From contig NZ_CP071615.1 in NCBI RefSeq assembly GCF_017357245.1, positions 186,001 to 250,000 of the forward strand: a DNA stretch of 64,000 bases, in the 5' to 3' direction. A program made the position numbers and the translations under genes. The stretch is from Rhizobium bangladeshense. GTDB lineage: Bacteria > Pseudomonadota > Alphaproteobacteria > Rhizobiales > Rhizobiaceae. The notes below the pieces were generated by a model that saw only the letters and a list, made by a program, of their open reading frames with translations, did not search any database and had not been told where the DNA came from. This document shows positions 1 to 8,938 of this stretch, one piece after another; position 1 is the first letter of the stretch, and each line of letters begins with the position of its first letter.

Positions 1-58
1 TTTGGCGGTATCAGTAGTCGAGTAGAACGAATCCGATCGACTGCCACGAGAGATTGCC

Positions 59-880
59 TTGCCTGTCACCTTGAACCTCTACCTCGACGATTCCGGTACT
101 AGACATCCCACCCACAAGGTCGGGAAGAAAGCGGCGCACGGGTACGACTGGTTCGCACTCGGTGGAATCCTGGTTCGAAGTGACGCAGAGGAACATGCCC
201 GAGACCTTCACGCAGAGTTCTGTGCGAAATGGGAAATCACCGCGCCCTTGCACTCCTCGGAAATCAGATCGCAGAACGAGAACTTCGATTTGCTACGGGG
301 TTGGGAGAAGGACAAACTGAGAGCATTCTACGAGGAACTTTACATTCTGATGCGAGAGGCGCCCGTGGTCGGTATCGCGTGCACTGTCGACCGCCCCGGA
401 TACTGTGGACGATACCTCGACCAGTACAAGAAGAATCCTTGGATGCTCTGCAAAACCGCATTTACTGTCGTCGTTGAACGCGCCGCGAAATGCGCTATCG
501 CCCAAGGCATGAAGCTGCGCGTGCATCCTGAGCGCTGCAACAAGGCTGAGGATGCGAACCTGGAGGGCTACTACAAGGCTCTAAAGGCGGAGGGAATGCC
601 GTTCGCTAAGGAAAATTCCGATAAGTACGGCCCCTTGACCCCCGAGCAGTTGAACCAGACGCTCTACGAGTTCAAGACCAAGCAGAAGACTTCGCCGATG
701 GCGCAACTGGCGGACCTGTATCTATGGCCGATCTGCATGGGCGGCTATCATGCCAGCAATCGTCCTTACCAGCGCCTGACCGACGACGGAAAGCTGATTG
801 ACTGCCATATCAAGGAAGACGAGCGGCCGATGCTCGGATCCAAATATAGCTGCTTTGAGAATGTCGAACGGAAGGCCTAA
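59..880 (+). CDS. DUF3800 domain protein
   Basis: This 273-residue protein opens with a DDSG motif (residues 10-13) and has an ADLYLWPI segment near the C-terminus. Both are hallmarks of the DUF3800 family, whose fold resembles RNase H-like nucleases and whose acidic residues are thought to be catalytic. Members are common on mobile elements, but the biochemical role is unsettled. The start used is a TTG at 59, because the conserved motif lies only nine residues further in. It stands alone, ends in a hairpin terminator, and has no recognisable partner gene. Confidence 0.75.
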   Translation: MPVTLNLYLDDSGTRHPTHKVGKKAAHGYDWFALGGILVRSDAEEHARDLHAEFCAKWEITAPLHSSEIRSQNENFDLLRGWEKDKLRAFYEELYILMREAPVVGIACTVDRPGYCGRYLDQYKKNPWMLCKTAFTVVVERAAKCAIAQGMKLRVHPERCNKAEDANLEGYYKALKAEGMPFAKENSDKYGPLTPEQLNQTLYEFKTKQKTSPMAQLADLYLWPICMGGYHASNRPYQRLTDDGKLIDCHIKEDERPMLGSKYSCFENVERKA

Positions 881-887
881 AAACTCA

Positions 888-918
888 AAAAGCCTCCGAC
901 GTTTCCATCGAGGCTTTT
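888..918 (+). terminator. Hairpin terminator after the DUF3800 gene
   Basis: AAAAGCCTC and GAGGCTTTT pair perfectly over 9 bp around a 13-nt loop, starting 8 nt after the stop codon, and end in a short T run. The A and T runs on both sides would let it work in both directions. Confidence 0.75.
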
Positions 919-1368
919 GGGCGACCGCAAAGGCGATCTCATGGGCCAGGCCCGACTGAACAACTATCGTACCCCATGATTTGTTGCAAGGAATTTTTCG
1001 CTAAACTGAATTGACCTGACGGCGGTACGAACGCAACATTCGTCGAAATTGTACGAACTGGGATCGCTCGTTCCCTCGTAACCTATGACCAAGCCGCTGT
1101 TGTTGTCGACATCCCACCGCGCCATGACGCCCACCGTCACCGTCCGCGCGGCTGCCGCCTCCGTCGATGAGAAACTCGATCCCGACAACCTTGCCCGTAG
1201 GATAGCTTCTTGGAACACGATGTGTACGATCCGGCACAAAATGCTGCGATGTTGATGGTTTGGGGGCATTCGCTCTCGTGTCTCAAGCCAACTACGGATG
1301 ACGAGCCAGCTAACTTATTGCTGCATTCCTAGGCCGATTTCCGCAATCTCACTCCCCAATTGCTCGCC
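919..1368. other. Non-coding or decayed stretch
   Basis: No ORF with credible start and family features was found. On the - strand around 1130-1240 one frame reads TGKVVGIEFLIDGGGS, faintly like the C-terminus of a short-chain dehydrogenase, but the frame is not preserved around it. I treat this as decayed DNA. Confidence 0.4.
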
Positions 1369-1985
1369 TCAGCCGAAGATCATGTCAGAAACGATCTGAT
1401 CGGTAGGGCTGCCGCTATCGCCAAGTCCCTGTTTCACCCCATTGCGATCGGCCGCAGGTCGATTTTGGCTCATTTTGCACTTTCCCTGCAGCGACACGAC
1501 CGGCGGGCGAATACCATTAATGCCACGAATTTGAGCATGAATGTAGGCTTCGGGAGCGTCAGTGACTGACCAAGGTAGCGAGCGTGACACCTCGTGGATT
1601 CTCGTGAGGCGCGACACAATCTCAAATAGTCGTTCGGCTTCTTCGAAAAACTCGACCGGCCCGCAGGCGTGAACCGCTGTGTAATTCCACGTTGGGACAA
1701 CCTTCCCATGCTCTGCTTTCGAAGCGTACAAGGACGGCCTCACATAGGCGTCCTGCCCCATAAAGACTGCAGTCTATGGCCGATGACAGAAGCCTGCCAC
1801 TGCGGGTTCGGTCGCGCCAGATGTGCATAGAGGACGCCCCTTTCTCCCTCGGCCTCATCGAGGAATATAGGTAAGGGAGTGGCCATCGGCCCGTTGGGTG
1901 TAGCCGTCACGAAATTGGCGAGGCGACAAGTGCAAATATGCGTTCTGGACTCGTCAATGGTGTCATAGCCAGCGTCCTTCCTCAA
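1369..1985 (-). pseudogene. PaiB-type FMN-binding regulator, frameshifted
   Basis: Two overlapping frames together give a PaiB-family protein (FMN-binding split-barrel fold, negative transcriptional regulator in relatives). The N-terminal frame (1985 down to about 1775) reads LANFVTATPNGPMATPLPIF and HLARPNPQWQ. The C-terminal frame (about 1773 to 1369) reads FMGQDAYVRPS, VPTWNYTAVHACG and KCKMSQNRPAADRNGV, the usual family end motifs. The frames join if about one base is restored near 1770, where AVFMGQDAYV would continue GHRL. The first 10 or so residues of the family are also missing, so the gene is probably dead. Confidence 0.75.
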
Positions 1986-2227
1986 AGCCCCGAGACTTTA
2001 GGCTTCCTGTCGGAGTCTGGCCGGCTTTCTGGCGACTTATTACAAATGTAGTCAAATGGGGGAGGACAACGGTTGTAGACTTGTTGCTTTGGCTGCACGC
2101 GATTTCGTAGTCTCACGCTCGAATTTTTCGCCTCGATCGACTGCGTCGGCAATTGTGCGCTTGCATCATTCTTCGGGCAGGCGAAACGGGTTTCACTTGA
2201 ATTGTGCTGTAATCGAGGTTGATTGAA

Positions 2228-3703
2228 ATGCATTCGCTCCCTCTAACCGCTGCGGTGTTGCCGCTGCTTTTGTCATCTTGCATGCTCGGGCCCGACTATG
2301 CATCGCCGGAAACGCCTTTACCGTCGAAGTTTTCCGAGGGTGCAAAACAGAGCGTCGGCGATGTTGCGGTGTCGGCATGGTGGAATTCCTTTTCAGATCG
2401 TACGCTCAACCAGTACGTTGCCACCGGCCTGGATGAGAACCTCAGTGTTCAGCAGGCGCTCGAAAGGATTAATGCCGCCGCCGCGGACGTCACCATCACT
2501 GGCGCCGGGGGCTTTCCCAACCTTGATTTTGGAGCATCACACACGATCTGCAAAGCGCGAGATGTCACGAGCACCCAGAATATCTCCGGGGGGCAACTAT
2601 CGTTGACCTGGCTGCTGGACGTATTCGGCCAGTACCGGCGCAGCACCGAAAGCGCACTTGCTTCTCTTGATTCTGCGCATGCGGCTGTCGACGTCGCAAA
2701 GCTGGCTCTAATCAAAGATCTTGTTTCCTCCTACATCGACGCCCGGTACTACCAGCAGCGCGTCTCCATTTCTCGAGCGAACCTGAAGTCGCGCCAGGAG
2801 ACCTACGATCTCACGAATTTTCAACTCGAAGCGGGAGCAGCTTCCCGGCTGGATGTCTCGCAGGCCGAAGCGCTTGTCCAGTCGACGATTGCCGAATTAC
2901 CAAGTCTGGAACTGAATTTCCGCGTGTCGGCTCATCACATTGCTACCCTCATCGCCTTGCCGTCGGAAATGGTGGTCAAGCAACTGCAGAAAAACGAAGG
3001 GCAGCCGGTCTATCGCGAAAAGATCAATGCCGGAATTCCCGCCGATCTTATTCGCAATCGACCCGATATTCGCGAAGCTGAGCGGAATCTCGCTGCGGCG
3101 ACTGCAAAGATCGGCGTGGCGGAAGCACGGCTTTATCCCGCGATAACGCTCTCCGGCTCGATCACACCTTCCTATATCAATCAGCGTGGCCGTCGCGGCG
3201 ATATCTCGAAATGGTCCTTCGGGCCGAGCCTTGACCTCCCGATTCTGGACGGCGGCCGTTTGCGGGCAAACGTGGAGACTTCTAAATCGGCCGCGGCAGC
3301 AGCCTACATACGCTGGAAATCAACCGTGCTGACAGCTGTGCAGGAAGTCCAGGACGCTTTGACAGCCGCCCGACGCGACGTTCGCACAGTAAACTCACGT
3401 CACAGGCAAGTGGAAACGACCGAAGAAACACTGAAGCTTTCGGTGGACTCGTACAAGGATGGCGCCTCGTCTCTGCTCGATGTTCTCGACGCGCAAAGGC
3501 AGGTGTCCAGCGCTCAGGCAGGCCTCGCTACGGCAATCCAAAAATTGGCCAAGGATCACGTGCAGTTGAATGTCGCAATCGGCGGTGTTTTTGCGGCTCC
3601 CATGGTCGCGTCGCCCTGGGTGGAGGCTTCGCGGGTGTCGCAGCAAATGCAAACGTCCGGTCGCACTCGCAGTAGTCGAGCATTGCATTGTGAGATGTTT
3701 TAA
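2228..3703 (+). CDS. NodT/OprM-type outer-membrane efflux lipoprotein
   Basis: This 491-residue protein is an outer-membrane factor of RND-type efflux pumps (NodT/OprM branch). It trimerises into a channel that takes substrates from an inner-membrane pump across the outer membrane. A lipoprotein signal with lipobox LLSSC puts the acylated Cys at residue 18, followed by PDYASPETPLPSKF typical of the family. Two OEP repeats follow, including DGASSLLDVLDAQRQV near the C-terminus. ATG at 2228 is preferred over the TTG at 2219 because GAGG lies 9 nt upstream. No RND pump or adaptor gene is adjacent. The last 35 or so residues do not resemble the family and may come from a rearranged 3' end. Confidence 0.88.
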   Translation: MHSLPLTAAVLPLLLSSCMLGPDYASPETPLPSKFSEGAKQSVGDVAVSAWWNSFSDRTLNQYVATGLDENLSVQQALERINAAAADVTITGAGGFPNLDFGASHTICKARDVTSTQNISGGQLSLTWLLDVFGQYRRSTESALASLDSAHAAVDVAKLALIKDLVSSYIDARYYQQRVSISRANLKSRQETYDLTNFQLEAGAASRLDVSQAEALVQSTIAELPSLELNFRVSAHHIATLIALPSEMVVKQLQKNEGQPVYREKINAGIPADLIRNRPDIREAERNLAAATAKIGVAEARLYPAITLSGSITPSYINQRGRRGDISKWSFGPSLDLPILDGGRLRANVETSKSAAAAAYIRWKSTVLTAVQEVQDALTAARRDVRTVNSRHRQVETTEETLKLSVDSYKDGASSLLDVLDAQRQVSSAQAGLATAIQKLAKDHVQLNVAIGGVFAAPMVASPWVEASRVSQQMQTSGRTRSSRALHCEMF

Positions 3704-3743
3704 CCTGATCACGTCATTGGCGCGCCAGCGCCCGAGTTGCATT

Positions 3744-3767
3744 GGCGCCGGCGGGGAGGCCGGCGCC
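3744..3767. terminator. Perfect 9-bp hairpin between convergent genes
   Basis: GGCGCCGGC and GCCGGCGCC flank a GGGGAG loop. It lies just after the stop codon of the glnII remnant (- strand) and 40 nt after the nodT-like gene (+ strand). It lacks a long T run. It is probably the original glnII terminator, now shared. Confidence 0.5.
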
Positions 3768-3777
3768 GTATTAAAAC

Positions 3778-4044
3778 TTAGGATGCAGCCGAAGCGGAGT
3801 CGGAGGGGATTTCTCCGAGATGGTCTTCAGAATCTGCGAAGCGAGCTTGTAGGGCGCGCCTGGGAGTTCGGGCGGCGATCTTCGAGGTAGCCCTTGTAGT
3901 GCTTCCTGAGAAGGAGTGTGGCACGCGAATCGAAGCACCTCGGTCGGCAACGCCGTAGGAGAACTTGTTCCACGAAGCCGTGTTATGCTTGCCGGTCAGG
4001 CGCTTGTCGTTGTCAGGACCGTAGACGCTGATGTGGTCCATATG
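3778..4044 (-). pseudogene. glnII: C-terminal remnant of glutamine synthetase II
   Basis: One frame reads [18 protein letters not shown] and [18 protein letters not shown], the conserved C-terminal part of eukaryote-type glutamine synthetase (GlnII) of rhizobia. After PHSF the match moves to another frame ([14 protein letters not shown]), then returns for QILKTIS and the end SDSASAAS. At least two small indels have therefore occurred. The N-terminal two thirds (ATP and ammonia sites) are absent. The fragment begins exactly where virG loses similarity to its family, so it was fused to the virG 3' end by a rearrangement. Confidence 0.82.
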
Positions 4045-4739
4045 CCCACGTCAGCGTCGAAAAAATAGCCTGCGCCCCGGGCTGTTTTAATTAGACGGGG
4101 GTTGGCCGGATCTGCTTCAAGCTTTCGGCGCACGCGCAAAATGAGGACATCAACGCTTCGGTCATACACCTCTTCTCCCCGGACACGGCTCGCAAGTAGA
4201 AGCTGTTCTCTCGTCATAACGTCACGTGGCCTTTCCAAAAAGGCTACTAAAAGATTGAATTCACCGGCCGTCAACTTGACCTCATCGCTTTCTTCAGAGG
4301 TTAACTGACGCTGCCTAAGGTTCAAAGTCCATCCGGAAAAATGAAAGGAACGTCGATCTTTTGCCCGTGGGCTGATAGGCCGCCGGCGCAATGCTACGCG
4401 GATACGGGCTAAGAATTCGCGCATTCCAAAAGGCTTCGAAATGAAATCAGTTGCGCCGAGCTCCAGTGCAACAACTCGATCTGCCTCCTCAAGGCGGTCG
4501 CCACTAATGGCAATGATGGGGATATCCCATTTCACCGTCATATTACGCACGATGTCCGATCCATCTTCACGACCCAGATTAAAATCAAGAACCACAAGGT
4601 CAACCGGTTCACATGCGAGCACACGTTTCAGCTGCCCACTATCGCTGACTGCGGTTACCTTAAAGGCATGCAATGTCAGATACTCGACAATAAGATTGCG
4701 CATGGCGAGGTCGTCATCGGCGACAAGAACGTGTTTCAA
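3996..4739 (-). CDS. virG: VirG-type response regulator
   Basis: This is an OmpR/PhoB-class regulator very like Agrobacterium VirG, which with the sensor VirA activates vir promoters in response to plant phenolics. The receiver domain (about residues 1-120) contains LVADDD, the phospho-acceptor Asp in [12 protein letters not shown], and [20 protein letters not shown]. The winged-helix domain shows SEEKP-like linker residues, [35 protein letters not shown] and [10 protein letters not shown]. Starting at the TTG at 4739 (AAAGG about 7 nt upstream) places the Asp at residue 52, as in VirG. The last 16 residues after FDADV are unrelated because the gene runs out of frame into glnII DNA. No virA or vir operon is in the window. 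Confidence 0.85.
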   Translation of the reverse strand: MKHVLVADDDLAMRNLIVEYLTLHAFKVTAVSDSGQLKRVLACEPVDLVVLDFNLGREDGSDIVRNMTVKWDIPIIAISGDRLEEADRVVALELGATDFISKPFGMREFLARIRVALRRRPISPRAKDRRSFHFSGWTLNLRQRQLTSEESDEVKLTAGEFNLLVAFLERPRDVMTREQLLLASRVRGEEVYDRSVDVLILRVRRKLEADPANPRLIKTARGAGYFFDADVGIWTTSASTVLTTTSA

Positions 4740-5516
4740 TCGCGTACCTTTCAAACTTATCTACGCTGGCAACTCCAGGCTACTGGTTTGTATTCGCTCG
4801 TTTCCAATGAAGTCACCAGTTCCGTGCACGCTTGAGAAGCGACCCAAAGTTCGCGATTTGGTGAAAGACACAATTGGTCGCAAATATTCTGCCAGCGGCG
4901 CATCCGTTAGAAACAAACTTCTTGGTCCGCCAACTCACGCGCGGCCGTTCGTCGAGGAATGCGCAACGATGACAACGAGGCCCGACAGGCCGGGTGTTGG
5001 CCTTAAAGCGTGATGTTAGCGACGTGCTTTCGATGCGATCTATCGGTTCCACTTCGTTTGACGCGGTTGATAGGATGCGAGAGTTGTAGCCGATTGAGCG
5101 GGACGACTATTTTTGCGGCCCGAATTCGATCATCTAATGCTCTTCCGATGAAAGCGTCGCGTTTCCCGGTGGTAGCGAATCTCAGTGCTTTTAGCGTGGT
5201 GTATGACATTGAGTTGGCATTCCAGCCCATTGCAGCGAGCTTCTTCCTGCTGTTCATCCAAGCACGCTTGAGCAGGGTTGGCCGGGCAACGTGACACGAT
5301 GTCGTCGCGTTATAAATGGAGGAGCACTGTGGGCGATACTAACCAATCCGGGCCATCCTGCACTCCTTGACTCGTCCTTTGCCGCCTTCGAATTTGTCGA
5401 CGTCAGTCTTCCTAAGTGATTCAATGATATTGGTGAAATTGATAGTTTGAATGAAATCCATCCACGGAACGGATGCTTAAATGACGCAACGCCTAAATGC
5501 CTGGAGCCGTTTGATG
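4740..5516. other. virG upstream region; no firm gene
   Basis: This stretch of about 780 nt holds the virG promoter. A CAATTG core at 4871-4876 could be a degraded vir box, but only the core matches. A - strand ORF at 5003-5257 (84 codons, with the segment TTLKALRFATTGKRDAFIGR) is protein-like but I recognise no family. Between 5258 and 5516 I see nothing coding. Confidence 0.4.
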
Positions 5517-5880
5517 TGAACCGTGCATGATTGCCGGACGCTCCAACTTTTGAGAAAGTGGAGCCGGTATGAGCAAGACAACGAACAAGTTTTCACCGGA
5601 AGTCCGCGCCCCCGCCAAGATCGGCTGCACTGCGCAGACGTTCAGTGGGAGGGGTGAAGAAGGCCGGGTGGACAATGGTCCCCGACTTGGGCTCCCAAGC
5701 GACGTCGCCGAAAGGATGAAGGCGCTGGAGCGGAGAACCGTGAGCTTCGGCTGGCCAACGAGATTTTGTGCAGAGCGTCAGCATTTTTCGCGATGGCGGA
5801 GCTCGACCGCCCATTGAAGCGATGATCTCGTTCATCGACGAACACCGCGCAGTGTTCGGGTCGAGCCGATCTTCATCGGT
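5517..5880 (+). mobile_element. IS3-family insertion sequence remnant
   Basis: The segment starts with a probable left end (TGAACCGTGCATGATTGCC at 5517). At 5569 an OrfA-like frame begins MSKTTNKFSPEVRA, jumps to AKIGCTAQTF and continues GLPSDVAERMKALE, all typical of an IS3-family OrfA. About 20 codons are missing after EVRA and the frame is shifted after KALE. At 5822 MISFIDEHRAVFG matches the usual OrfB start, then breaks within a few codons. No right end is recognisable. It is a dead, deleted copy. Confidence 0.78.
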
Positions 5881-6018
5881 TTTGAAGCTTGTCGTTCTGA
5901 TGGAAGGTCAGGGCGGCGTTGCGTTGGCATGATCCGCTTAACACGTGCGAACGGAAGGTCGCATCAACTGCTTTGCCTTTTTGCAAAGATCCGCTCATTC
6001 GTCAGGCGAGCAAATCTG

Positions 6019-7224
6019 CTATGAGGCAATACCAGCAATCGCCTCCAGGAACGCATCAATCTCTTCCTCGGTATTGTAATAATGTGGCGACGCTCGCACC
6101 ACGGGCGGGAGTTGTCGCGTATAGGCGTCCACGGGTGTACTAGAGGGCGGGGAAACCGAGACGTTGATTCCGTTGCCAGCCAGGTAGGCCATGACGGCTG
6201 GCGAATCCCAGCCGTTAACGGTGAATGAGATGATGGACGCGAGCGGCGCCCCAAGATCATGTACGGATACGGCACGCATCCCCCTCAGACCTTCCCGAAG
6301 CCTTGAAGAAAGGTGACTGCAGCGCGCTTCGATGTTTTCGAGCCCTATTTCGAGCGCGTAATCCACTGCTGCCCGCAGGCCGAGACGAACCGAATAGTTC
6401 TTCTCCCATGTTTCAAAACGCCTGGCATCAGGTCGCAATTCGTATCGATCCGGACCAGTCCAGGGCGCGCCATATAGGTCGATCATGGCTGGCTCGATCT
6501 TATCCAGGAGTGATTTGCGCATGTACATGAATCCCGTTCCCCGTGGGGCTCGGAGAAACTTCCTGCCGGTAGCAGTCAGGATGTCGCACCCGAGCGCGTT
6601 GACATCGATCGGGATTTGACCCGCAGCTTGGCATGCGTCGAGCAGATAGAGAATGCCATTTTCGCGCGCTATTCGGCCGATCGCTGCTGCTGGATTGATA
6701 AGCCCGCCGTTGGTCGGGATCCAGGTAACCGCTATCAACCGAACGCGATCATCGATCATTTTCGCCAGTGCGTCCGGATCAAGGACCCCAGAAGCGTCAT
6801 TCGGAATGACTTCGATCGATACACCGGTGCGCCTGGCAACCTGCAGAAAGGCGATGTAGTTGGCTGCAAATTCGGCACTTGCCGTCAGGATCCGGTCTCC
6901 AGGTCCGAAAGCGAGGGAATAGAAGGCGCGTTGCCAAGCGATCGTCGCATTTTCAGCTATCGCAATCTCGTCACGGGCGCAGTTTACGAAGGTGGCCAAG
7001 CTGTCGTATGTCCCCTCCAGTAGAGAGTTGGCCTCAGCTGCGGCTTCGTATCCGCCGATCTCCCCTTCCCGGCTTAGGTACCCAACCACCGCTTCAATAA
7101 CAGGGCTCGGCATCAGCGCAGCACCAGCATTGTTAAGGTGGTTTCTGTTTTTTGTGCCGGGGGTATCAGCACGCAAGCGAAGAAGGTCCAAAGTCTTGCG
7201 AGCGTCGCGGCTGATTTGCGACAT
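6019..7224 (-). CDS. Class V PLP-dependent aminotransferase / desulfurase-like
   Basis: This 401-residue fold-type I PLP enzyme belongs to aminotransferase class V (cysteine desulfurase, selenocysteine lyase and isopenicillin-N-epimerase-like). The N-terminus has the substrate-loop segment HLNNAGAALMPSPV, the PLP-ring Asp and neighbouring Gln lie in LLDACQAAGQ (residues 195-203), and the Schiff-base Lys is K222 in ATGRKFLRAPRGTGF. No catalytic mobile Cys loop stands out, so lyase, epimerase or aminotransferase activity are all possible. The ATG at 7224 is chosen because AAGGAAGG lies just upstream. The gene lies downstream of a LysR gene on the same strand, next to the divergent RidA-nitrilase-Mo enzyme genes. 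Confidence 0.85.
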   Translation of the reverse strand: MSQISRDARKTLDLLRLRADTPGTKNRNHLNNAGAALMPSPVIEAVVGYLSREGEIGGYEAAAEANSLLEGTYDSLATFVNCARDEIAIAENATIAWQRAFYSLAFGPGDRILTASAEFAANYIAFLQVARRTGVSIEVIPNDASGVLDPDALAKMIDDRVRLIAVTWIPTNGGLINPAAAIGRIARENGILYLLDACQAAGQIPIDVNALGCDILTATGRKFLRAPRGTGFMYMRKSLLDKIEPAMIDLYGAPWTGPDRYELRPDARRFETWEKNYSVRLGLRAAVDYALEIGLENIEARCSHLSSRLREGLRGMRAVSVHDLGAPLASIISFTVNGWDSPAVMAYLAGNGINVSVSPPSSTPVDAYTRQLPPVVRASPHYYNTEEEIDAFLEAIAGIAS

Positions 7225-7387
7225 GAGGGATTCCTTCCTTTGATCGAGCGTCAATCTTGTTGACGCAATCGGCGCTGTCACGGAAGCTGACAACTTCGCA
7301 ACCCGATGTGCAGAATTGAGCGACGGGGCGTAAGCGTCCGCCAATTCAGCCGGCCAGAGCGCTCCGCGCAGTCCGATTTGCGAAACT

Positions 7388-8308
7388 TCACGAAGACCAA
7401 GGTGAGTTTCTCAGAAGGCGTTGTTCGTCTCGACGAACCAGCTCTTTCACGAATTGCTTTACGGCTCTCACTCTTGGAAGATAGGCTAGGTCTTGATGTG
7501 CAGACATCCAGATCTCGCGCTCGCCGCTCAGCTCGTCGAGCACTGGAACGAGACCCAGGTTTAGACTGAGTGCGAATTCGGGAAGGGCTACAATTCCTGC
7601 GCCCGCAGACGCCGCGAACATCTGCGACATCATGCTATTTGAGCTGAACGCAATTTTTGGGGTGGGTACGAGTTCCTCTAGCCAGAGCACGCTTTCGAGC
7701 TGAATCAGCTCCTCGATATAGCCAACAAAGCGGTGCTCGCTAAGGTCCGCCGCCTGAGAGGGAACGCCATTTCGCTCAAGATAAGCCTGCGAAGCGAACA
7801 ACCCAGTCTTGAAACGTCCGATCAGCTGACTGTCGAGAGAAGTTCCATGGGGCTTGAAGAAGCTTAGGAATAAATCAGCTTCCCGGCGAGCGACCCGAAC
7901 GGTTTGCGGCGATGTTACAAGCTCGAGGTCTAGATCAGGGTACCGGCTACTGAGTTCAACGAGGCGCTCGGAGAGATAAAGCGTTGCGATGCCTTCCATG
8001 GTGGCCAATCTGACTGTGCCGCGTATTTCGTCACGATTGCTTACGTCGCTGCGAAGAGCATTCACGCCGTTTTCGATTTCCTCCGCTCGCCGCATTGTAA
8101 CTAGGCCGGCCGATGTCAGGAGAAGTCCATCTTTGGTCCGTTCGACGAGTGCACTGCCAACCGTATATTCCAGGCGAGCAAGTCGACGAGATACGGTGGA
8201 GTGGCTGACTTTTAGTTCGCGAGCGGCGCCGGTCATGCTCTTGCACCGGACGACGATAAGGAAGAGTTTGAGATCGTCCCAATCAAGATGATCGATTGCA
8301 GTCGCCAT
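7388..8308 (-). CDS. LysR-family transcriptional regulator
   Basis: This 306-residue LysR regulator has an N-terminal winged HTH (residues 10-68, including SMTGAARELKVSHSTVSRRLARLE) followed by the periplasmic-binding-like effector domain. It lies between the PLP-enzyme gene downstream (163-nt gap) and the divergent RidA gene (179-nt gap). By LysR precedent it probably controls the divergent promoter at 8309-8487 and perhaps the PLP gene. The effector cannot be read from sequence. Confidence 0.9.
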   Translation of the reverse strand: MATAIDHLDWDDLKLFLIVVRCKSMTGAARELKVSHSTVSRRLARLEYTVGSALVERTKDGLLLTSAGLVTMRRAEEIENGVNALRSDVSNRDEIRGTVRLATMEGIATLYLSERLVELSSRYPDLDLELVTSPQTVRVARREADLFLSFFKPHGTSLDSQLIGRFKTGLFASQAYLERNGVPSQAADLSEHRFVGYIEELIQLESVLWLEELVPTPKIAFSSNSMMSQMFAASAGAGIVALPEFALSLNLGLVPVLDELSGEREIWMSAHQDLAYLPRVRAVKQFVKELVRRDEQRLLRNSPWSS

Positions 8309-8487
8309 GCTACCTCCGTCTATTTTTGCACAGGGTAGTGCATCCTATTCGGGTTGGCTTGCAATTTCGTTTTGATAGTCTCAAACGTGCTGTGCCGCTG
8401 TATGTGTGGTGCGCAGTGAAGTAAAATATCTTGCGGAAACGCTGATCGCCAGCAGGTCGCACTACTTGACCTACCTTGGGAGAACGC

Positions 8488-8876
8488 ATGTCCAGACGAA
8501 CTGTGAATGCTTCAAACGCTGCGGCAGTGGGACCGTATTCGCACGCGGCATGGGCCGGCGATCTTCTGTTCTGCTCCGGCCAGACACCGCTAGACCCCGG
8601 CACCGGCAAACTTGTCGACGGAAATGTAGCCGACCAGACACGCCAGTGTTTCGATAATCTGTTTCAAGTCCTTGAGGCAGCAGGCCTGGGATCGGATGAT
8701 GTCATATCCGTCAACGTCTATCTCACCGACATGAGCGACTTTGGTCAGATGAATGAGATTTACGCCACACGTTTTTCACCACCCTACCCTACCCGGCCCG
8801 AACCACAATCGGCTGTGCGAGCCTGCCGCTTGGAGCACGCATTGAAATCGGTCTAACAGCGAAACGACATTCTTGA
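8488..8876 (+). pseudogene. RidA enamine/imine deaminase, 3' end frameshifted
   Basis: The protein begins with the RidA/YjgF signature (AVGPYSHAAWAGDLLFCSGQ, DQTRQCFDNL, VYLTDMSDFGQMNEIY). RidA hydrolyses reactive enamine/imine intermediates released by PLP enzymes. CTACC is duplicated in tandem at 8784-8793. Because of this the actual frame ends early (stop at 8856, 123 residues) with a nonsense tail. Removing one 5-bp copy restores TIGCASLPLGARIEIGLTAK, the normal end that carries the family's active-site Arg region, with a stop at 8876. The ATG at 8488 has GGGAG upstream. It is first in a likely operon with the nitrilase. Partial activity is unlikely but not excluded. Confidence 0.85.
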
Positions 8877-8938
8877 GCCTGACTCGCCGAGCTTGTCGAG
8901 ATTGCTAATGGCGAGCCTTAATCAGTAGAGGAATGTCG

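Noticed and set aside
1130..1240. Short-chain dehydrogenase C-terminus on the - strand
   Set aside because: Only about 15 residues look right, and no longer match supports the family.
4869..4880. Possible vir box upstream of virG
   Set aside because: Only the CAATTG core fits; the flanking AAAY positions do not match, so it is not listed as a site.
4441..5013. 190-codon + strand frame opposite virG
   Set aside because: It is Ser/Arg/Thr-rich and antisense to the conserved receiver domain of virG.
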